Below the pieces are notes generated by a model. That model was not told the DNA's origin. It was given only the letters and a program-made list of their open reading frames with translations, and did not search any database. From Jimgerdemannia flammicorona (Eukaryota; Mucoromycota; Endogonomycetes; Endogonales; Endogonaceae): a stretch of 20,642 nucleotides of DNA. Made by a program: the position numbers and the translations under genes. This document shows, in pieces, positions 10,351-19,189 of the stretch; within the stretch, counting starts at the first letter, position 1; the number at the start of each line of letters is the position of its first letter. The DNA lies in NCBI GenBank assembly GCA_003990745.1, contig RBNI01001855.1, positions 1 to 20,642 on the forward strand, read 5' to 3'.

Positions 10351-12186
10351 TTAAAGTTCAACTGGAATTGCCACCACCTTTTCAGCCCTACCACAGATAA
10401 TTGCCTTCCATTCCTTGCAGATAGCCCTCCAGATATGGGCTCCATTCATACCACTGCAGAAGGCATCTACTTGCTCCAATGCTACCTTCCTGATATCAGC
10501 CATACAGTCCTCATCTACCTCATATCCTTCATCATTCAGAAGTGCCGCCATCATTACTGTCACCAACTTTGGCCCCTGCAATACCATATTGAGGAACCCT
10601 TCCCAGGCCTACTGTGATCCATTAATTACATTTACTTTCTTGATATTCTCCTCTGCAAGTTCCTCAAGCACTGCCTGATATCAGTCATCCGCCATCATCA
10701 CCATGGGCCCAGGGGTGGCTGGCCTTGGGGTCCTACTCAGCTCCTGCAGCATCTCTCTATCTGCCGATACATCGGAAGCCACATCCATCAGATTGTCCTC
10801 CTCAGTGCCCTTTTCCAGCCGAACTACTTCGCCTGCCTCTAGGCATTCTCAATGAACATTTGCCACTCCCGCCATATGAACATCCTCCAACTGGGTCTCT
10901 GATACCACCTCAATAACCTCCTCAAAGCCCCCAGTATCTTGTCAGCCCACTTCCCCTTTACTGGTATATGAGTGGAGTTCTCCACACCCCCTAGTTGCAA
11001 AAAGGACACCTCAGCCATCTCCACCTCTTCTATCTGACTTTTGGTCATCTCTACTCTTTCCTCTTCCTCCCTTTTCAAGCCCTGGAGGACAGTCTGCAGG
11101 TGCTCCCAGTTTGCCCTTCACTACCTCTTCCTCCTCTCATCTGTTGGAATCCAGATCCAGTCCTTGGCAAACTCCTCTCATTTCCTCTTCCACAATTCCT
11201 TCACAGCCTCTCTCTCCTCTAGGGTAACTAGTAATTCCTCCTCCTCCTGTTCAGAACTCTTCCTTCTCTACACTTTGCACTCCTGCCCTCCAATACGAAC
11301 TACTTCTGGCTAGTCTCTCTCTTGCCCTGTGGCCTCCTTGTCTTCCAGCCTCACCATCACCTCACAGTTGCCATTCCTCAGCTTGGTCCCCTCCCAGAAC
11401 ATGAACCCAAAGTCAACCATCTCGCCAAATGCCCCCAGTGCCTCCGCCACCATTCCTTTAGTCTCCTGTCTCCCCAATGTCAGCAGCCCTTCAATTACCA
11501 GTTGCACTGCCTGTGGGTCCCACCTCAGACACCTTGCCATGCCAACCTTGATGCTCTTGACAACCAGCCCTTTCTCCAAGGCCTTCACCATCTCCTCCTC
11601 CTTGACAAATCCTATCTCAACCATCTCAGCTAATGGGATGAACTTCAGTGACTCTGCCTCTGCAAATCTCCTCTCCCACTAGCTGCAAGACCTTCCTAGC
11701 AGACATCCCCAGTCCCAAAAAATTCGCTGAAATAGCCCATGTCGACACCAACTTGTGGAAGAAGGGACACACTACTAGTTCACCAGAGCCGGCTGCCATT
11801 GTTACCTTCTTCTTGTTCTCCGACACTCCAGCAGTCACCTCAGCCACTGGCCTAGCCCCAGGAATACCAGTCCCAGCCATACCACTTCCAGACCCCTGGC
11901 CCCCAGCAGGCACCTGACCAGTCACCTGACCCATCACCTGGCCAGTCACCTGACTTCTACCCCTGTCAACACTACATCTCCCCTGCCCTACCTCCATGGG
12001 CCTAGTAGCCGCCCTCCTGCCCCCCATCACTATATACTAACTCTCAATGCCAGCCTGTCTCCCCTGACCACCTACTCCTCTTGCCCCTACACCAGCTCCA
12101 ACTGTCACTGCAAAACTCTTGGGAAGACCTAGACCAGGCCTCCTTCTTTCCAAATGCTCAGAGCTTGATGAACCCTGAGTCACCAT
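10351..12186 (-). pseudogene. LINE B ORF1: Gag-like protein, broken
   Basis: The frame opens with ATG at 12186 (MVTQGSSSSE) and ends with TAA at 10351-10353, 612 codons with zero net frame change. Internally there is a TAG at 12040-12042, a frame change near 11630-11680 and a compensating one between 11078 and 10587. The segment WDPQAVQLV and KEATGQERDW (about 11310-11530) aligns with LINE A ORF1, as does the C-terminal EGYEVD region (about 10530). The N-terminal part contains short repeats of VTGQV (about 11920-11960). No CCHC knuckle was seen. The extra indels compared with LINE A fit an older element. Its role is inferred to be RNA binding from its place upstream of ORF2. Confidence 0.72.
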
Positions 12187-12360
12187 TTGATGAAAACTCC
12201 ACTGAAACAGATGAGACTTGTTGTATACTATAGCTAGACTTCTGCCGCACCTAGTATACCAGTATAGATGATGGGAAAACTTGAAAATATGTTGTTTGTC
12301 ACAAAAAGATATCTGTGTAGCTTAGCTTGCTCTGAATGGTTTGAGCAAAAGAAGTCCCTC
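12187..12360 (-). other. LINE B 5' UTR
   Basis: There are 174 bases between the right TSD (12361) and the ORF1 ATG. The element starts on the sense strand with GAGGGACTTC. Such elements normally carry an internal promoter here, but I can point to no specific box. Limited similarity to the 82-base LINE A leader exists around ACCATTCAG. Confidence 0.55.
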
Positions 12361-12379
12361 AGAACTAAATATATATATA
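12361..12379. repeat. Right target-site duplication of LINE B
   Basis: All 19 bases are identical to 665-683. The downstream sequence ctaagcactgag would have been joined to the left flank before LINE B inserted. Confidence 0.75.
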
Positions 12380-12404
12380 CTAAGCACTGAGATATATTGA
12401 AACA

Positions 12405-12417
12405 GAGAATCAAAATA
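12405..12417. repeat. Left target-site duplication of the short plus-strand LINE fragment
   Basis: gagaatcaaaata is repeated without mismatch at 12591-12603, exactly after a 63-base A run. Confidence 0.95.
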
Positions 12418-12522
12418 GGGGGGAGGGGGAGTCCCTAGAGGGATTGGATAGGGGTGGGGCACTGTGTATCATATAGAAGATAGACAGGCATATTGGTATT
12501 AATAAAGGATGGAGTCTAAGTG

Positions 12523-12590
<68 letters not shown>
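12418..12590 (+). mobile_element. 5'-truncated LINE 3' end with 63-base poly(A)
   Basis: A 110-base body (12418-12527) is followed by 63 A (12528-12590) and flanked by perfect 13-bp TSDs. The body ends AATAAAGGATGGAGTCTAAG and TGATTAT before the A run. The 3' UTR of LINE A ends with the near-identical AATAAAGGCAGAGTCCAAGTGACTAT. Both also start with a G-rich block followed by GGATTGG or GAATTGG. It therefore appears to be the extreme 3' end of a LINE A-like family, inserted in the opposite orientation to LINEs A and B. The intact TSD and long uninterrupted tail make it the most recent insertion in the window. No coding capacity remains. Confidence 0.88.
12501..12506 (+). promoter_or_regulatory. 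AATAAA poly(A) signal in short LINE fragment
   Basis: AATAAA lies 21 bases before the A run and is at the same place relative to the tail as in LINE A. Confidence 0.75.
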
Positions 12591-12595
<5 letters not shown>

Positions 12596-12603
12596 TCAAA
12601 ATA
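12591..12603. repeat. Right target-site duplication of the short LINE fragment
   Basis: This is a perfect 13-base copy of 12405-12417. Confidence 0.95.
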
Positions 12604-13123
12604 AATCAAATACATAACTACAACTTCTAAATATATATAAAAATGACCACTAAGATCTACAACTACATCTGCGCTAATATTTGGAATGCTATTATCAATT
12701 AAGCCATACTCCCTCTGCCCCTCATGAATATCTATAGCTTAGCATCTTTCTACTTTATAGAAGTCCAATGGAATGCCCTGAACATGCTTAACAAAGCTCA
12801 CTGAATCAGACAAATCTCAAGCTACTACCAGATTGACTGCCTCCTGGAAGACATAGTCGAACACTACCATAACATAGACATTATCCAAATATCTCAACAC
12901 CAGAAACAAACTCATTGCCTGTAAACATTGAGAACTCTTCTATGAGTATAGCACCTTTATTCCCCACCTCTGAGTCACTACTGCTAAAATGGTTGCTACT
13001 CTATCCTATGGCCAAATAGATGATATGATATAAGAACTCAACCATAAGTATCTTGAGTATATTCAGACTATAGATAGAACCTTTCTGCACTCTGATGACC
13101 ACATCCTACAAATGCCTCAAATA

Positions 13124-13689
13124 GTGCTCTGAATGAGTCAATCCGGATGAGATTCGGATGGATTCGAATCAACCATTGTTTTGATTTCCAAATTAGACAA
13201 TTAAATGTTTACATCAATAACTTGGTGAATAATTATCCAAATTTGATGATCTTGGTGTCATTTGAAAGCCCTTAATAAGGCCTTTCTAATGATACCAAGA
13301 ACATTAAAATCGGATTACACCTTGCCGAGATATTAAGGAAAACATTCTATTGACAAAATTTCCAAAATCGGCAAATCAAAGAATTTCCAAAATCAGCAAT
13401 TCAGACGTTTTCCTTCATAACTCAGCAACACATGATCCGATTTCAATATTCTTGATATCATTAGATAGGCCTTATTAAGAGATTTCAAATGACATCAAGA
13501 TCATCAAATTTGGATGATTATTCATCAAGTTATTGATGTAAACATTTAATTGTCTAATTTGGAAATCAAAACAATGGTTGATTCGAATCCATCTGGATGG
13601 AATTCGAATCCTATCTGAGTTGATTCAGATGAGATTCAATCTGAATCAATCCGAATCCAATCCAGATTAAATTGACTCATTAAGAGCAC
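13124..13689. mobile_element. 566-bp foldback MITE-like element with TA duplication
   Basis: Two long inverted arms (about 13124-13345 and 13407-13689) surround a 61-base centre. The outermost 19 bases, GTGCTCTGAATGAGTCAAT, match the other end inverted with one mismatch, and TA dinucleotides (13122-13123 and 13690-13691) flank both ends. Inner arms share long perfect blocks, such as the stretch around ATTCGAATCAACCATTG and onward for dozens of bases. Several of the mismatches between arms are transitions. The right arm has roughly 60 extra bases of short GATTC-type repeats. No transposase is encoded. TA duplication and terminal inverted repeats fit a Tc1/mariner/pogo-mobilised non-autonomous element; that superfamily is inferred. 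Confidence 0.85.
13357..13406. repeat. Two 25-bp direct repeats in the centre of the foldback element
   Basis: Units 13357-13381 and 13382-13406 both begin aatttccaaaatc and differ at a few positions. They occupy nearly the entire loop between the inverted arms. Confidence 0.8.
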
Positions 13690-14414
13690 TAGCCTCAAGT
13701 TAGATATACTATAAAGGATATCTATGATATAATCCAATTTAATGAAGACAAAGCAGAAGACAATGATCTCTCTGATGCCAATATGACCTCAAGCCAAGAA
13801 TCTCTGCTAACCCTGATCACTCCACCAATCTTGCTGATGAACTTGCAATAGTTCATAACCACTTATAAAACTTATTGGAACAATGACCACTAGTACAAAT
13901 ACTAATCTGCATTTACTTCTGATTACTTCAACTACAATAAAAAGACTGGAGAACACAACCTGTACCTCCAGACAACCCTCAAGATCAAACCAACAACTCT
14001 GCCACCTGAGTATAAATGATATGAACCACAGCCACCAGCTTACTACAACTCTGTGACTTATAGTACTATAATCTATAGAAAGTATGCAGATAGTGAATCT
14101 GATGAAAGCAAAGATGATGTACCACTCCTTCACTTACTAACTCTATACTTAGCATATAAGATAGACGATACTATCCTATAGGATGGTGATGAAGTCTCAA
14201 TATATTACTACCTTAGTGAATAAGGAGAATTAATCCACAAACAACTCTTCCTAGATGACTACTTCATTAGAGATAATATTATAAATAGAAATATTATCAA
14301 AGACTATCCAGACAGTGTCTAAATCTATAAATAGCTTAGCAGTCATAGTATAGTTAGATTAGTCTTGCACAACATAACTATGAGCTAACTCAGCAGTCAG
14401 ATGATCTCTTGATA

Positions 14415-14713
14415 TGTCAGATCACACTTATACTAAGTGACTGCATTCTGACTCAGCAAGGCACTAAGTACTACATCTATATTTAGTATAGTTCTGATAG
14501 CCTCTCACTAGTATAAATATCTCCTCCTCCAGACTTCAGAATCTCAGACTTGAACACACAAGAACATTTCTGAATATTTTCTCCCAATACCCCTTTATAT
14601 AACTACTCCTAGTATAGCAATATCATAAATAGCCAATAAACCCATTTAATAATCTATAAACTACTCTTAAGTAAATCCACTCTCTGTTAGATCCCACTCT
14701 CAACCCTATTACA
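14415..14713 (+). repeat. Probable 5' LTR of the gypsy element
   Basis: A TGTCAG start (14415) and an ACA end (14711-14713) enclose about 299 bases with TATAAATA at 14512-14519, followed by a non-coding leader and then gag. These are the usual TG...CA ends and internal promoter layout. The 3' LTR is outside the window, so the borders cannot be verified. Another TGTC at 14316 would give a 398-base LTR. No primer-binding site could be named with confidence; the bases after 14713 read aaatttcctaattgggtatt. Confidence 0.4.
14512..14519 (+). promoter_or_regulatory. TATA box in the LTR
   Basis: TATAAATA is followed by a pyrimidine-rich stretch (CTCCTCCTCCAG), the usual look of an LTR core promoter. 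Confidence 0.5.
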
Positions 14714-15131
14714 AAATTTCCTAATTGGGTATTGTCTGTAGCGATATATCAATTCAACTAAGCTGGTCTTAGTTTCTTGAACTTTCTGAAATATAGAAAA
14801 TCCTGAATATTCAGAACTAGTCTAAAAAAGGACTTTGGTTGAGACATTAACCCAATCTTGAAATCAATAAGTATAGAGGATATACTCTATATGAAATTAA
14901 TCTTGATCTTAAGAAAACAATCTTTTAGAATATTCAGAACTTTCAGAAAACTCTTTCAGAACTATGTAATGGTTACCCTAATAAGTAACTATCTTACAAC
15001 TTAGTAGCAGTAGTTTATAATCCAATTCTACTTCAAGATGCTTCCTTACTCTGCATAAACCCCTCTAAGAATTCCTACAAGTTGGTATAAAGCCCAATCT
15101 CTAAACTGGAATTTATCCTGAACCATCTGAC
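14714..15131 (+). other. Gypsy leader, no gene seen
   Basis: There are about 420 bases between the LTR end and the first recognisable coding frame. The leader contains several copies of a short motif close to TATTCAGAAC (around 14811, 14932 and, as TTTCAGAAC, 14953). Stops occur in all frames. It would be the packaging and priming leader. Confidence 0.45.
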
Positions 15132-15947
15132 AATTTAGAGAAAATTGAACCTGATGTACAAGGACAATTTGACCTCCATATCTATAATAAGTGGGACAAA
15201 CTTCATTTAAAGAAAGAAGTACTCTAATTAAATCAGCAGATAGATGAAACTCTATTTACTAAACTCCTTGCTCTACACCCTACAAGTCAAGATGAAGAAG
15301 ATCTTATAGAAGCCTTCTTTATCCTTCTTAATAAAAGTTTTGTCAGCTTTACAAATCTGAGCAACCTAGGATAACTAGTAGCAGTCTTTCTAGCCTTAGT
15401 CTCTTATGAAGCCTAAGTCTTTATAGCCAAATGACTCAACTCTACTGACTTTCACCATACAAGGACCAAGACTGCATTATATTACTAATTCTAGAATAGC
15501 AAGGCCCACTATATTCTTAAGAAAGAAGCAAGAGAAATCCTTCATCAACAACCTGACTCTAAACCAGAAGCAGGCCCTGCTATAGCTCTATCTGAATCTG
15601 AAACCAATACCAAACCAGAACTTGACTTTGAATTAAGTCTATCTGAAATCAGATATACAACTGATTCTGTCTACTTTGATACTGAGAAAATCTAACTACA
15701 TAGGGACTAAACCAAAGAGAAGGAGAAGTATCTCAGTAAATTCAATCCTAGATATACTACTGAAGGAGATACACCTCTATCAGGACAGAATATACCTATA
15801 CAGCAACAGACAGCTATCTATTGAGCCCTTACTCCAGACTCACAACTATTACTCTAGCAACTTATGCAAACTCAAAGAACTCTATTACACTCTACACCAG
15901 TATCTCAAGTAGTACCAGTAATACTACTATTAGTAGTCTAACTACCT
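15132..15947 (+). pseudogene. Pre-gag reading frame of the gypsy element, function unknown
   Basis: The same frame as gag is protein-like for about 270 codons upstream of the gag start, broken by roughly a dozen stops. Recognisable stretches are LEKIEPDVQGQFDLHIYNKW, QQIDETLFTKLLALHPTSQD, a Glu/Ser-rich segment (ALSESETNTKPELDFELSLS) and EKYLSKFNPRYTTEG. I do not know a family for it. It may be a separate ORF translated before gag or an N-terminal extension of Gag; the in-frame layout allows either. Most stops are consistent with Gln, Arg or Trp codons altered by single transitions. Confidence 0.5.
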
Positions 15948-15959
15948 CCAGTAAACAAT

Positions 15960-17034
15960 ATGGCAAATCAACAGATTCTAGATCTTATAGCCCAGATAGC
16001 CATAATAGTAGTAACCATTATTATCTTAGCTGAATAGATCTGACCTACCAAAAATCTGAGCTTACCTACCTTCAATAGTACTATACAAGAAGTCCAAAGC
16101 TTCATTAATGTAGTTGATACTAACTTTGAAGCCAATCAATGGACCAATAAGTAAGTTACTGACCATGTTCTGACAAACAATCAAGACCACACTCTGGAAT
16201 AACTCTTTGCTACTACTATGGCCTATGTTTAATAAGTTGTTATATTCTTCTGAGGACCCACTGAAGAATAGTGGTGAACTCTTCCTGAAAAACCCCTTAC
16301 ATAGAATACTCAATCTGTAGTTGTTGCTCAAAATGCAGCAAACAATGCCCCAGGATATAGAGCCCATCCTGTAGCCCCTGGACTCAAACAACTCATAATT
16401 ACTCAATACTACAGCAAAACCATGATTGTCAAATCTCAAGTAAAACTCTGCAACCTCAAATTCAATGTACATGGTAAGGAAGAATTTGAAACTTTCTATA
16501 TAAAACTCAAGTCACTCTTGAACACTGTTGGCCTAGGATACATTATCAATGATAAAGTACAAAATGATACAAGAGCAGACCATCTATTTGATGCACTATC
16601 TGAATGACTTACAAGAAAAATCTGAGAACAAGGATGCCTAGTTGGTTGTGATCACCAACAATAGTGTCTGATAAGAATCAAGACTATAGTCAAGCAAATT
16701 CTAACAGCCAGATCAATTCTGCCCTGAAGACAATTTAACAATAAGAAAAAGACTTGGACCAAGAAAGAAGAACCCAAGCATGAAGCATTCTGAGCTCCCT
16801 CAATATCTACCTCATGGATACCCAGAAATCATGAACCCATCCAGCTGAGTACCTTCAAGAAACTCACCAAAGGAGAAAGGAATAAACTTCGAAGAAGCGG
16901 AGCATACTTCTATTGCTGAAAGACAGAACATATGGCCAGTACCTGCCCTAACTGAAAACTCCAAACAGCAATATGAGCAACTATTACTACACTGCACCAC
17001 CTCAATAACCTGACCACCAGAACACTAGACTTTG
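15960..17034 (+). pseudogene. gag: gag: capsid and nucleocapsid of the gypsy element, broken
   Basis: A good start is the ATG at 15960 (MANQQILDLIAQIA). The Gag-like region includes TIQEVQSFINVV, FEANQWTNK and, in the open segment 16422-16607, KLCNLKFNVHGKEEFETFYI, typical of retrotransposon Gag capsid domains with their Trp and Phe spacing. A basic Lys-rich stretch precedes the zinc knuckle at 16905-16946. The frame is interrupted by several stops. Gag would form the particle and package RNA. The frame continues without a shift into the dUTPase and protease, so Gag, dUTPase and protease were probably made as one polyprotein. Confidence 0.75.
16905..16946 (+). other. Degenerate CCHC zinc knuckle in Gag
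   Basis: Spacing C-x2-C-x4-H-x4-C is preserved, with the first position read as Tyr (TAC at 16905-16907) instead of Cys. Cys is at 16914, a TGA stop at 16917, His at 16929 and Cys at 16944. TGC to TAC and TGG to TGA are both G-to-A transitions. Confidence 0.85.
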
Positions 17035-17442
17035 TCAAGTTAAGACAAACTTCTAAGGCCCCAACCAAAGAAAGTCAAAAGGCAGCTGGATATGACCTGT
17101 ATACAGCCAAAGAAGCTACAGTTTTCAACCAAGAAGTCAAGCAAGTCTATATAGGAATCAGCATCCAAATCCCTGAAGGACATATTGGAAAAATATGTTA
17201 TTACAGCAGCCTAGCATTGAAAGGACTCTCAGTAGAAGGAGGAGTTATTGACAAAGATTACATAGGTGAAATTATTGTTCTCATCTGGAACTATAGTTGG
17301 ACACCCTTCAAGATTTCCATTGGCTTCTGTATTGCCCAGATTGTATTTGAGAAAATTGAATTATCTCTGACAGTCAAGGAAGTCCCTGAACTACTGTCTA
17401 CTATCTGAGGATTCAAAGAATTTGGCTCATCAAATAAGGCTC
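17035..17442 (+). pseudogene. dUTPase domain of the gypsy polyprotein
   Basis: About 130 residues in the gag frame match trimeric dUTPase. Motif 1 is AGYDLYTAKEA (17085 on), with the conserved Asp. Motif 2 is PEGHIGKI followed by YYSSLALKG, where the usual Arg before the Ser pair reads Tyr. Motif 3 is GGVIDKDYIGEIIV (about 17241) with its Asp. Motif 4 is GFCIAQIVFEKIE (about 17320). Motif 5 is GFKEFGSS (17409-17432), preceded by a TGA where Arg is expected. The enzyme hydrolyses dUTP to dUMP and so limits uracil in the cDNA. It sits between the Gag knuckle and the protease, with no gap in frame. The C-terminal TGA at 17406-17408 and the motif 2 change make this copy inactive. Confidence 0.9.
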
Positions 17443-17945
17443 CAGCCCAATCTACCATGAACAAAGAAGAACAATTTTACAAAAAAATTGAAGATAGATA
17501 TATACCAAGTGGCCAATGTCCCCATGGCATTGGAATGTACTCTTCTTAAATGATTGATGATTGCTTCTCTTGTGTCAATGAACTGGCTCAAAGAAGAACC
17601 AATAGAAGGAAAGCTCTTACAACTGAAATAACTACTATTGGATTAGAAAAACTACTTATACTTCAAGCTTTTGTCAACTGAGTACCTGTCAAGATTATGA
17701 TAGACAGTAGTGCCTCAGACAACTTCATCAATAAAGAAACAGCTAACAGACTCAAGGTCTTTACCTCTCTAGTACAATAAACTCAAGCAGTTGCCACAGC
17801 TGATGGAACCTCACATGTTATTAGCAAGAAAGTCTGCAATCTACCCTTCTGAATTGGTGACTACTGAGTATATGTTACCTCCAGATTATACCACTTTCTG
17901 ACAATGAAATCATCCTTGGGACTCCATGGTTAAAACAAGAGAACC
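17443..17945 (+). pseudogene. Aspartic protease of the gypsy polyprotein
   Basis: The catalytic loop is found at about 17682-17740: VPVKIMID (Asp at 17703-17705), then SSAS where DSGAS would be usual, then NFINKETANRLK. The Gly-to-Ser change is a G-to-A transition. After a frameshift near 17885-17905, the domain ends with LSDNEIILGTPWLKQENP, the conserved ILG motif that closes retropepsin-like domains of Ty3/gypsy elements. About 80 codons before the loop (17443-17640) carry no recognised motif. The protease would process the polyprotein. The frame change is the only clear indel I found in the element. Confidence 0.85.
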
Positions 17946-18199
17946 CCATGATTGATTGGGCAAACTATTCCCTAATTATCAAGAAAGAACACCACAACTT
18001 CAAACTGCAAGACAAAAAAGACTCACTTAGCTCTAGCAACCCTGGACCAAAGATCATTAACATCAATAAGCTACAGCTCAAGAAATTGGCCAAGAAATGT
18101 CCTCTCTTTACTATCTCCATCTATCTATCCAAAAGAGAACCCAAGAACTCTGAAGAAGACTTTTCTAAAATCAACAGCCACATTAGACCCCTACTCCAG

Positions 18200-19000
18200 A
18201 AATTTTAAGACATATTTCCAAAGAAACTTCTAAAAGGCCTATCTCCTAAATGAGCAGTAGACTATACCATCAAGACTATTCCAGATGCCAAGCCAGCCTT
18301 CAAGTTAATCTACTATATGTCTCTAAGAGAAATCGATGCACTTAAGAAAGAAATTGATGAACTTCTAGAATAAGAATTTATTAGACCCAGTATATCACCC
18401 TATGGTGCACCAGTACTCTTTGTTGTAAAAAAAGGAGAAGACCTGTGAATGTACATTGATTACCATGACCTCAATGAACAAACTATTAAGAACTGTTACC
18501 CACTACCCAGAATTGATGAAATATTTGATAGGCTTACCAACCTACAATTTATGAGCTCTTTTGATCTGCAAAATAGTTACTGGCAAATTGCTATGAAAGA
18601 AGAAGATATTTACAAGACAGCCTTCTGAACTTACTATGGATATTTTGAGTTCTTGGTTATGCCCTTTGGCTTAACCAATGCTTCAGCAACCTTCCAGACC
18701 CTGATGAATACTATCTTATACCTATATCTGGACAAATTTGTTATTGTCTATATCAACAACATTCTAGTCTTCAGCAAAACCCTGGAGGAATATCTTGAAC
18801 ACCTTGAACTAGTCCTACTGAAACTCCAAGAAAACTGACTCTTTGTAAAACTTAGCAAATGCAAATTTCTTCTAAAAGAAATCCAATTCCTCAGATACAT
18901 TGTCATGTCAAATAGAATCAAAGTAGACTCCAGCAAAATCTTGGCAATCAAGGATTGGCCCAGACCCAAGAAACTGAAAGACCTCTAGTCATTCCTGAGA
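18200..19000 (+). pseudogene. pol: Reverse transcriptase of the gypsy element
   Basis: The entry region reads EIDALKKEIDELLE-EFIRP and then SPYGAPVLFVVKKGE. The palm motifs follow: IDYHDLNEQTI, CYPLPRIDEIFDRL, SSFDLQNSYWQI with the first catalytic Asp (18563-18565), [17 protein letters not shown], and YINN (18749-18760) where YIDD is expected, so both Asp of the active-site pair read Asn. [12 protein letters not shown] and LSKCKFLLKEIQFL complete the thumb side. Stops include a TGA after KTAF where Arg is usual. GAC to AAC in an original CGACGAC context is what CpG deamination on the other strand would give. This domain copies the element RNA into DNA; this copy cannot. Confidence 0.93.
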
Positions 19001-19189
19001 TTAGCAAACTATTACAGATGATTTGTTGCCAACTTTGCCAAGATCACTACTGCTCTTACCCAAATGACCAAGCATAGCAAGAAAGAAGAATAGCCCTAAA
19101 TTATGAAATAAGAAAAAGACTTCAACAATCTTGTAAATTGGAAATCTGAGCAAGATACTATCTTTTAAGTACTAAAGAATGCCTTGATA

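Larger units (their letters stand above)
684..12360 (-). mobile_element. LINE B: full-length L1/Tx1-like retrotransposon, interrupted by LINE A
   Basis: This is a non-LTR retrotransposon on the minus strand. Its 5' end is at 12360, ORF1 at 12186-10351, ORF2 from 10338, and its 3' end near 684. The 19-bp TSD at 665-683 and 12361-12379 brackets it. LINE A (969-6845) and one copy of LINE A's TSD split it; without them LINE B measures about 5.8 kb, matching the 5.9 kb of LINE A. The 5' UTR is about 174 bases. The 3' end shows AATAAA followed by an (AT)n run instead of a clean poly(A), which suggests an old tail that has decayed. The reading frames carry stops and some frameshifts. Homology with LINE A is clear along the whole length but only moderate, so the two belong to separate families of one lineage. 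Confidence 0.85.
12643..14414 (+). pseudogene. Degenerate coding-like region of unknown identity, split by a MITE
   Basis: From an ATG at 12643 the plus strand reads as long protein-like stretches broken mainly by TAA, TAG and TGA codons. Examples are FIEVQWNALNMLNKAH (about 12760-12800), ELNHKYLEYIQTIDRTFLHS (about 13040-13095) and, after the foldback element, KDIYDIIQFNEDKAEDND (from 13714). It continues with LLTLITPPILLMNL, EPQPPAYYNSVTYST and DGDEVSIYYYLSE toward 14310. At least one frame change lies before the foldback element. I recognise no domain. Its codon use and nonsense load resemble the gypsy element that follows, so it may be another dead transposon ORF or a mutated host gene. 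It ends close to the presumed LTR start. Confidence 0.4.

Noticed and set aside
1564..11917. Many other plus-strand open frames of 60-170 codons across the LINEs
   Set aside because: All are complementary to ORF1 or ORF2 of the two LINEs and are Pro/Ser/Leu-rich shadows of G-rich sense strands.
6846..12360. Head-to-tail tandem duplication of one LINE
   Set aside because: The two LINEs are only moderately similar in protein, and the paired target-site duplications show a nested insertion.
12418..12590. SINE with its own pol III promoter
   Set aside because: I found no A-box or B-box-like sequence (no GGTTCGAATCC-type box) in the 110-base body, and the body matches the LINE A 3' UTR, so a 5'-truncated LINE is simpler.
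13124..13689. CRISPR-like or satellite array from the repeated GATTC motifs
   Set aside because: The motifs are not evenly spaced with unique spacers; they lie within inverted arms of one foldback element.
13807..14133. Minus-strand 108-codon frame, hydrophobic, possible membrane protein
   Set aside because: It has no start context or homologue I can name, and the plus strand over the same span has more protein-like sequence. It is likely an antisense shadow.
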